DNA from: Lachnospiraceae bacterium
Lineage (GTDB): Bacteria > Bacillota > Clostridia > Lachnospirales > Lachnospiraceae
Assembly (NCBI GenBank): GCA_017431515.1
Contig: JAFRKV010000062.1
Coordinates: 1-64,000, forward strand
Length of the DNA stretch: 64,000 nucleotides
Reading direction: 5' to 3'
Shown here: in pieces, positions 58,534 to 64,000 of the stretch
Layout of the letters: the number at the start of each line of letters is the position of its first letter
Numbering within the stretch: position 1 is the stretch's first letter
Translations under genes and position numbers: made by a program
Notes under the pieces: model-generated
Databases searched by the model: none
What the model was told of the DNA's origin: nothing
What the model saw: only the letters and a program-made list of their open reading frames with translations

Positions 58534-59716
58534 AATTCTTGAAGTGTATTATCACAAAAAAACGGTAGGCCGCCTCGCGGAAACACCGGATAAAATGATT
58601 GCGTTTCAATACGACGACAAATGGCTGAAACACGGTTTTTCCATCAGTCCGCTGTCATTACCCTTAAAGGGTGATGTGTTTGTGCCAAACGAGAATGCCA
58701 GAGATCGCTTCAAGGGTTTGTTTGGTGTATTTGCAGACAGTCTTCCGGACAGTTGGGGGGAACTGTTGCTGGATCGCTATCTTGAAAAAGCAGGGATTGC
58801 GGGAAAGGATGTGTCGGCGCTCGACCGACTGGCCTATATTGGGAGTTCCGGAATGGGCGCGTTGGAATACTATCCGGCAAAAGAAGCTGACTTTCGTATG
58901 GAATCAGCCGGATTGGATTATGACACCATAGCTGGCGCGTGTGAAAAAGTATTATCCTCCAAGACGACAGATCAGTTGGATCTGTTATACAGGATTGGAG
59001 GATCCAGTGGAGGAACGAGACCCAAAATCCTTCTTTCTGACAAAGGAAAAGACTGGATCGTAAAATTTCCGTCAAAAGATGATCCCAGCATCAGCGGAAA
59101 AAGGGAGTATGATTATTCTTTGTGCGCAAAAAAAAGCGGCATTGCCATGACGGAAACAAAGCTGATCCCATCGAAGTTATGTGAAGGATACTTCCAAACG
59201 GAACGATTCGACAGGCAAAACGGAGAGAAACTATTTACTGTGACATTCGCAGGACTTCTGGAAGCGGATTTTCGCGCCCCGTCATGTGATTACCATACCT
59301 ATCAAAAATTGGTTCGCTATCTCACAAAAGACAACAGTGCTGATAAGGAACAGTTATTCCGCGTGATGTGTTTTAACGTGGAGACGCATAATCTGGATGA
59401 TCATACCAAAAACTTCTCCTTCGTTTACACGGAAGACCATGGGTGGCGGCTCGCGCCCGCATACGATCTGACATACAGCAATACCTACTTTGGCGAGCAT
59501 ACGACATCAATCAATGGGAAAGGCACTGACATCAAACCAGCCGACCTGATGAAAGTCGGAGAAGATGCAGGTATCTCAAAAAAGAAGTGTGAAGCCTGCA
59601 TGGAAGAAATACGGGAAGGAACCAGATCGCTCAAACGATACATGGATCGGGCAAACGGGAAGCGGCTGAGAGCATCTTTCGAAACGAAACTACATGATCT
59701 GGAAAAACGCGAGTAA
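58520..59716 (+). CDS. hipA: HipA-like serine/threonine kinase toxin
   Basis: A 398-residue protein from ATG 58520 (GAGGAGG upstream, inside hipB). N-terminal HipA_N-like part (FVPNENARDRFKGLFGVFADSLPD, then LLLDRYL), P-loop-like IGGSSGGTRPK, WIVKFPS lysine, catalytic segment NVETHNLDDHTKNFSF with DDHTKN, and APAYDLT metal motif. Known HipA kinases phosphorylate aminoacyl-tRNA synthetases to induce dormancy. All catalytic motifs are present, so it is probably active. Confidence 0.9.
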   Translation: MTDGKILEVYYHKKTVGRLAETPDKMIAFQYDDKWLKHGFSISPLSLPLKGDVFVPNENARDRFKGLFGVFADSLPDSWGELLLDRYLEKAGIAGKDVSALDRLAYIGSSGMGALEYYPAKEADFRMESAGLDYDTIAGACEKVLSSKTTDQLDLLYRIGGSSGGTRPKILLSDKGKDWIVKFPSKDDPSISGKREYDYSLCAKKSGIAMTETKLIPSKLCEGYFQTERFDRQNGEKLFTVTFAGLLEADFRAPSCDYHTYQKLVRYLTKDNSADKEQLFRVMCFNVETHNLDDHTKNFSFVYTEDHGWRLAPAYDLTYSNTYFGEHTTSINGKGTDIKPADLMKVGEDAGISKKKCEACMEEIREGTRSLKRYMDRANGKRLRASFETKLHDLEKRE

Positions 59717-59730
59717 GAAATCACTTAATC

Positions 59731-59808
59731 TGTCATGCGGCGGAAGAATTCGCACCCGATTATGACGAAGAGAAGGTGCTGGACGCGGTGCAAGCGATGG
59801 CTGAGTAA
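59731..59808 (+). pseudogene. Short coding remnant
   Basis: An open stretch without start, coding for HAAEEFAPDYDEEKVLDA and ending VQAMAE before TAA. It has coding-like codons but no upstream body; probably the C-terminal relic of a lost gene. Family not identified. Confidence 0.35.
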
Positions 59809-59827
59809 AGAGAATGCTACAATCCTA

Positions 59828-59869
59828 AAAAGACTGCTCACGATCCGGGAGGATCGGGGCAGTCTTTTT
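59828..59869 (+). terminator. Rho-independent terminator
   Basis: AAAGACTGC ... GCAGTCTTTTT with an inner GATCC/GGATC stem. Ends the hipBA transcript. Confidence 0.85.
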
Positions 59870-60185
59870 GTGTGCGAAGATGCCCGGCGCAGTATCCCTG
59901 CGATGCCGGGACGGGAAACGCAGACAGCACGTGCATGCAATGCGCGGATCGGAGCCTTTCTCCTCAATATAAAAAAGTTCTGCCATACCGGAAATTGTTT
60001 CGTATATAGATACAAGGAAGTACACGCGGTGCATAACAGATGAATGTAAACCGCAACCGCTTACGAATGCCCCCAGCCCCGCTCCTCCGGGGAGGGAGCG
60101 TTTCAGCAAAGCCCCACTGCAGAGCCCCACTGCAAAGCCACCGGCGGGGGGCGGGGGCAAGAAACCTGCAAAGCGCCCGCAAGGT
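59870..60185. other. Intergenic, no gene supported
   Basis: No coding-like frame with a ribosome-binding site on either strand. Contains a short tandem AGCCCCACTGCA (twice, near 60112-60138) and G/C-rich low-complexity sequence (60060-60165). Confidence 0.5.
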
Positions 60186-60229
60186 GACACATAAGTGACA
60201 CATCCAACCGGCGATTCCTATGATATACT
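60186..60229 (+). promoter_or_regulatory. GACAC-repeat promoter, site C
   Basis: GACAC at 60186 and 60197 (11-base spacing); the second repeat starts 27 bases before TATACT (60224-60229), exactly as at site B. The -35 position is CATCCA, non-consensus. Predicts an activator-dependent transcript with a ~275-base leader that contains the structured repeat and leads to the gene at 60511. Confidence 0.65.
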
Positions 60230-60301
60230 TGCTGTGAGAATAGGAAAAGTGGGAAAATTTTAGCAGTTTGTGCAAATTTGATGGAAAATTTGCAGATTTT
60301 T

Positions 60302-60310
60302 TGGTATAAT
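60302..60310 (+). promoter_or_regulatory. Secondary extended -10 promoter
   Basis: TGG-TATAAT with a consensus -10 and only a distant TTGATG (21-base spacing). May provide basal transcription into the structured repeat and the gene at 60511. Confidence 0.45.
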
Positions 60311-60338
60311 TGTAGAGATTTTGAGGCGTTTCGTCAAA

Positions 60339-60480
60339 GATGTTAAGGTCAAAAGCGCATGCGATGAAATCGCGTGTGCGCTTTGCACAGAAATCCGGAG
60401 GGATCAGCTTGTTTGTCGCGACGGATCGATGTGCAAAGTCATAAGTCACTTTGTGACATGTGACTTTTGACCAGGACATC
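60339..60480. repeat. Multi-arm structured intergenic repeat, copy 2
   Basis: Closing stem GATGT/ACATC (60339-60343/60476-60480), inner stem GGTCAAAAG/CTTTTGACC (60347-60355/60464-60472), arm 1 GCATGCGAT-GAA-ATCGCGTGTGC, a middle arm CTTTGCACA/TGTGCAAAG with a diverged tip, and arm 3 GTCAC-TTT-GTGAC. Same plan as 13532-13679. The stop-side arm lies about 30 bases before the start of the next gene. Confidence 0.85.
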
Positions 60481-60510
60481 AGCAATTTTCAAAAGGAGAG
60501 GAATGAAGCT

Positions 60511-62364
60511 ATGAACAACACGCAGTTGTACCCCTTTGAACGCAACCGGTATTACCCGAAGAAGCGTATGTCCAGCGGGGACTTCCTGGCTGAGCAGGCC
60601 TACCACAACAACAAACGCAGGTTTTCCAACTGTCTGATGTACGGTTCCGGTGTGGTCTGCGGTCTCGCGGTCATCAGTCTGGACGACCTTTCGATCCTGG
60701 TGGAGAACGGCGTCGCCATCGACGGCATGGGCCGGGAGATCGTGGTGGATTCGTCCGACGTGAAGAAGCTGTCCGCCATCCAGGGCTTTGACACGCTGAA
60801 GACGAATATGGTCAGCCTCTGTGTCCGCTATAAGGAGGAAAACGTCCATAAGGTCTACGCTATCGACCAGTCGGATCCGAATACGGAGTTCCAGTTTAAC
60901 CGGATCCAGGAATCTTACGAGCTGTTTCTCGTGGACAGGGACGACGTGCCCGAGGTCTTCGAGATGGAGACGGAGTTTCTGACCCGCGGCGTGCTTCTTT
61001 CCGATGATCATTACCGGATCGAGTTCGTGATGCCCTCCACCGTGACGAGAGAGCATATCGTCAAAGCGCAGCTGGTGGTGACCAAGGTTTCCGGCGATGA
61101 CGTGCGCCTGACCTATCACGGGGTGCTGCAGATCCCCGTATTCCTTTCCGAGGACGGTAAAAACGAGATCGCTGTGGACATCAACGATCTGACCCTGGAA
61201 GAGGGCGAGAGCGTCACCTACGATTACTGGATGATGGTGCAGAATTCCCCTGTGATCGAGACCAACGTGATCCTGCGGACGGGCTCCGCGGCTGCCTATG
61301 AAAATGACAAAGCCGTTCCCGCGCCCGGTAATTTCACGGTCAAGATCCTGCTTTCCAATACGAAGCCGAGAGAGCTGGTGAACCGCGAGATCGGCAAGAT
61401 GAACCTCGAAATGAAAAACCTGGGCGGACAGGGAGATTTCATCCGTCTGGCGGATTTGAAACTGGTGCGTACCGACAGCGCCTACATCATCGAGGACGTC
61501 ATCGAGACCAATGTGAAGCGTTATATCGTGGCGCCGGCTCAGGAGATGCAGCGCCACGACTATATGGAATATTTCATCCACGAAAACGGCATCGGCCATG
61601 ACAATGCCGCGCCTGCGCGTTCGACGGAGCCTTCCTCCGATGCGGACGGCAGCATGACAGGCCCGGAGATCGCCACCGGCGTGCTGGAGATCCCCCTGGG
61701 AGAAAATGCGCGGAAAGGCGACACCTTCTATTCCGGCGAGATCATGCACGGCCTGGGCAAAGGCAATATCTACGTGGAAGTCGGCTATGAATTCATCAAA
61801 GAGGATGACCAGATCGGCGTGAATGCCAAGAGCACGATCTACGGCAATCCCGACATTTTTGCAAAAGAGCAGCGCACCGTCGTGGACGCGGAGACCGCAG
61901 TCCGGGTGCTGAATGACAAGGGCAGCTTCATCGTCGGCGCGAGACTGTTAAAGAACGTGGACTACCTCGTCCTCACCTACCGTTGGGTGGCGATCCGCTT
62001 CCCGGCAGGGAACGATCTGGGTCTCAGAGAGGATTACTCCGGCAAGACCATTTCCCCGGAGACTCCTACCATCAAGATGGGCGTCAAAGAAAACCATTAC
62101 TTCGGTGTCCGTTTCAACAACATGGAGCCGGTGTCCATCACTTACGAGCTTACCGAGCCCAACAGCGGCGAAGTCAGCTCCGACGGTGTCTACACCGCGC
62201 CTGCGAAGCCGGGTGTCTACGAGATCCGGATCTACTGCACGGATATGCCGGTGGTCTGCACCTACGCGTATGCCATCGTGGAGAAGAAGGGCCTCGAAGG
62301 TCTGGAAGAGGAGCAGCAGCGCAGCATCGATATCAAGAACCCGTTGTCAGGCCTGTTGAAATAA
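60511..62364 (+). CDS. Contractile-injection/phage-tail-locus-associated protein
   Basis: A 617-residue soluble protein. The N-terminus has FERNRYYPKKRMSSGDFLAE, an EQAYHNNKRRF stretch, then YGSGVVCGLAVISLDD and DGMGREIVV. From memory, the RY..GK.....DF..EQ.Y...KRR..NR...G.GVVCGL pattern marks a family often encoded beside extracellular contractile injection or tail-like particles. The rest is beta-rich, ending in an Ig-like module (about 525-600: YELTEPNSGEVSSDGVYTAP). AAAGGAGAGG precedes ATG 60511. Exact role in the particle is unknown. Confidence 0.72.
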   Translation: MNNTQLYPFERNRYYPKKRMSSGDFLAEQAYHNNKRRFSNCLMYGSGVVCGLAVISLDDLSILVENGVAIDGMGREIVVDSSDVKKLSAIQGFDTLKTNMVSLCVRYKEENVHKVYAIDQSDPNTEFQFNRIQESYELFLVDRDDVPEVFEMETEFLTRGVLLSDDHYRIEFVMPSTVTREHIVKAQLVVTKVSGDDVRLTYHGVLQIPVFLSEDGKNEIAVDINDLTLEEGESVTYDYWMMVQNSPVIETNVILRTGSAAAYENDKAVPAPGNFTVKILLSNTKPRELVNREIGKMNLEMKNLGGQGDFIRLADLKLVRTDSAYIIEDVIETNVKRYIVAPAQEMQRHDYMEYFIHENGIGHDNAAPARSTEPSSDADGSMTGPEIATGVLEIPLGENARKGDTFYSGEIMHGLGKGNIYVEVGYEFIKEDDQIGVNAKSTIYGNPDIFAKEQRTVVDAETAVRVLNDKGSFIVGARLLKNVDYLVLTYRWVAIRFPAGNDLGLREDYSGKTISPETPTIKMGVKENHYFGVRFNNMEPVSITYELTEPNSGEVSSDGVYTAPAKPGVYEIRIYCTDMPVVCTYAYAIVEKKGLEGLEEEQQRSIDIKNPLSGLLK

Positions 62365-62410
62365 CGCAGACTCCATTCGACCTACGGTTGATGGCAGAGA
62401 GGAGTAACGA

Positions 62411-63262
62411 GTGGTTTATCAATCACAGAACATGCGCTTAAAGACAGTACGCCTGATCGCGCGGAACGATACCAACGAAATAACGATCTGCGAAAACCTA
62501 AACGATTCCGCCCGCGGCCGCTTTGTGGTGATCATCGTCAAGGATCACGACATCTTGAAGCGCTTCATCGAGTTAAACGAGCAGGCGGAAGAAGTCCAGG
62601 ACAAGGTGCTGATCGACTGCTTTTCCTGCGAAGGGCAGTACCTGATCGTTTATCCGTACAAAAACGAGCGGCCTTTCGACCTGTTTTACGTGGGGGGAGC
62701 CATGTCGCTGCAGCAGGCGGAGGAGGTGTGTATCAACCTCATCATCGCCTGCATGACCAGCAACCTTCCCTGGCCGCTGTTGTACCTTGTGCTGACCCAG
62801 AAGCAGGTCCACATCGCCCGGGATAATTCCGTCTACCTGACCTACGCCATGGATCTGGCGGAGCTGGACACCACCATCGGCGAAAAAGACTGCGTGGTGG
62901 AATGTGCGAAAGTCCTGCTGAAGGTGCTGTCTCCCAAGGTCAAGCGCGGACGCAAGGCCAACAGCTACGTTCTGCTGACCAAAAAGATCGACAAGCGCGC
63001 CTATGGCCGGTTCCGGGAGCTTTATAAGGATCTGGAGCTTGCCGCGGTGCAGGAAAAGAAGAGGGGCTGGCGCCTCCGCCTGCGGATCTGGTTCGAGAAT
63101 AACCGCGACACCCTGTTCCGCGTGATCCTGGTGATCAGCATCGCGTTGGCGATCTTCGTGGTCCTGACGTTTTTGACCAACCTGATTTTCGGAGACGTGC
63201 CATGGCTTCGTCTCTTTATCCGCAGTTTCGAGAAGATCGGACTCGAATCGCTCTTACAGTAA
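62411..63262 (+). CDS. Pseudokinase-like protein with C-terminal membrane helix
   Basis: A 283-residue protein from GTG 62411 (GAGGAGT seven bases upstream). Residues about 20-200 have the feel of a degenerate protein-kinase fold: QYLIVYPYKNERPF at the hinge and QKQVHIARDNSVYLTYAMDL where a kinase would have HRDxKxxN and DFG, with catalytic residues missing. One membrane helix follows (about 237-260). The plan recalls EssB/YukC of type VII secretion, but no other type VII gene is present. Probably a membrane scaffold of the operon. Confidence 0.65.
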   Translation: MVYQSQNMRLKTVRLIARNDTNEITICENLNDSARGRFVVIIVKDHDILKRFIELNEQAEEVQDKVLIDCFSCEGQYLIVYPYKNERPFDLFYVGGAMSLQQAEEVCINLIIACMTSNLPWPLLYLVLTQKQVHIARDNSVYLTYAMDLAELDTTIGEKDCVVECAKVLLKVLSPKVKRGRKANSYVLLTKKIDKRAYGRFRELYKDLELAAVQEKKRGWRLRLRIWFENNRDTLFRVILVISIALAIFVVLTFLTNLIFGDVPWLRLFIRSFEKIGLESLLQ

Positions 63263-63272
63263 AGGGGTATTC

Positions 63273-64000
63273 ATGAGGGAGTTTTTCAAAAAAAAGAGAA
63301 CAAAAGTCACATTGATCTGCGCCGTTGCCTGGGTGCTCGTCGTGCTGATCTTCCTGACGTATTCGCTGCTGTTCCGGGGATACACAAAGGAGCTCACCGA
63401 GTTTAACGATGTGGCGATGGGCGAGCGTGATGTCTATATCAGCGACAACACGGATCGCGGCGGCATTATTTATGAGATTTCCGACAAGGCAAAAGTCCGG
63501 GGCATGTTTGAGACCCGCGCGTCTTCCATGTTTTCCGGCTGGGACGTGGCCCAGATCTACAGCTACGAACGCATGGTTTATGCAGTGCTGAGCCGTGTCC
63601 GGATGGACAATAACCAGGAGGTGCACGAGTACGAGCTGGTGGCCTTCGACGAGGAGCTGGGACCTTCCCACCGGACGCCGGCTTTTAAGGTGCTGAATAC
63701 CTTAAAGCTCAGCGGCTTTTCCATGGATCCCAACGGCGCCTACCTCACCTTCCTGACCTCGAACGGCCAGATGGCCTATGTGTATCTCGTGCCGGGCAGC
63801 CAGTTCGTCGAGATCACCACCATGCATCCGTCCTATCAGGATGAGCAGGAGTTCAAGAAAAAAGACGTGGAGATCGGCGAGTTCCTTTCCCAGGGGAGCG
63901 AAGCGGGACGGTTTTTCGCCCAGGCGGAATACGCGGACCAGATGCTCTACAAGCGGATGGACAATGCCGCGCCCACAGCGCCTTTTGAGATCGACCCCGC
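63273..64000 (+). CDS. Membrane-anchored beta-rich protein (partial, runs off the window)
   Basis: Starts ATG 63273 after AAAGGGG, ten bases past the previous stop; no stop before the window end (242 codons seen). Basic N-terminus, one membrane helix (about 12-33), then an external region with repeated strand patterns (VAMGERDVYISDNTDRGGI; YSYERMVYAVLSRV; LSGFSMDPNGAYLTFLTSNG) suggesting a beta-propeller-like fold. Likely acts with the preceding membrane protein. Confidence 0.7.
   Translation, partial: MREFFKKKRTKVTLICAVAWVLVVLIFLTYSLLFRGYTKELTEFNDVAMGERDVYISDNTDRGGIIYEISDKAKVRGMFETRASSMFSGWDVAQIYSYERMVYAVLSRVRMDNNQEVHEYELVAFDEELGPSHRTPAFKVLNTLKLSGFSMDPNGAYLTFLTSNGQMAYVYLVPGSQFVEITTMHPSYQDEQEFKKKDVEIGEFLSQGSEAGRFFAQAEYADQMLYKRMDNAAPTAPFEIDP

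Noticed and set aside
59731-59808. Assigning the short remnant to a SpoIIE phosphatase
   Set aside because: EEKVLDAV weakly recalls a phosphatase segment, but the QFDDIT tail is absent and the match is too short.
62411-63262. Type VII secretion component EssB/YukC
   Set aside because: The pseudokinase-plus-membrane-helix plan is similar, but no WXG100, EssC or other type VII gene occurs in the window. Kept only as a structural analogy.

Overview
The window looks like chromosome from a gut-type Lachnospiraceae (Clostridia, Firmicutes). It has moderate-to-high G+C, strong AGGAGG ribosome-binding sites, densely packed genes with ATGA overlaps, and the clostridial housekeeping order rlmN-stp-prkC-rsgA-rpe. 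Species cannot be named from the sequence. All family assignments come from reading the translations and from memory of the families; no database search was run.

Layout. (1) 0.2-5.8 kb: housekeeping operon for rRNA methylation, Ser/Thr phosphatase and PASTA kinase, ribosome-assembly GTPase and pentose-phosphate epimerase. (2) 5.8-16.4 kb: orphan substrate-binding lipoprotein, convergent HD-GYP and GGDEF genes (c-di-GMP turnover), CPBP protease with a GPH-type transporter, ferredoxin-like aldo/keto reductase, an unannotated type I toxin-antitoxin locus (12.49-12.85 kb), glutathione peroxidase, an OhrR-like regulator, a cation-diffusion transporter and a membrane-anchored hydrolase. (3) 16.4-28.1 kb: an iron island. 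A DtxR-family repressor, FeoA-FeoA-FeoB with its Cys-rich partner, an FtsX-type ABC exporter and a heterodimeric ABC transporter share GTTAG-N6-CTAAC operators. (4) 28.3-36.3 kb: tcdA, a decayed oxidoreductase, a lipoprotein, a secreted clostripain-type protease, and a CotH/DUF4956/VTC-type cluster on the minus strand.

(5) 36.5-64 kb: a large signalling and assembly locus, the most interesting part. It opens with a double-glycine-leader peptide and two SpoIIE-type PP2C phosphatases with extracellular sensors. These are followed by an AAA+ ATPase of the kind found in contractile injection systems, a response regulator with reversed domain order, a LytS-like kinase, a hybrid kinase, and a giant kinase fusing DegV and HPt domains. 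After an alanine symporter and unknown genes come a foreign MqsRA-like toxin-antitoxin module, a 5TM-LYT PP2C phosphatase and a HipBA module. The window ends in an operon starting with a protein resembling a family seen in phage-tail-like/contractile injection loci, then a pseudokinase-like membrane protein and a membrane protein cut by the window edge. Three promoters in this part carry the same GACAC-N6-GACAC direct repeat at helically phased distances from the -10 box. This suggests that one activator coordinates the small proteins at 53.1 and 55.05 kb with the injection-like operon at 60.5 kb.

Two copies of a ~145-base multi-arm structured repeat (13.53-13.68 and 60.34-60.48 kb) show compensatory changes in their stems and appear to be a repeat family.
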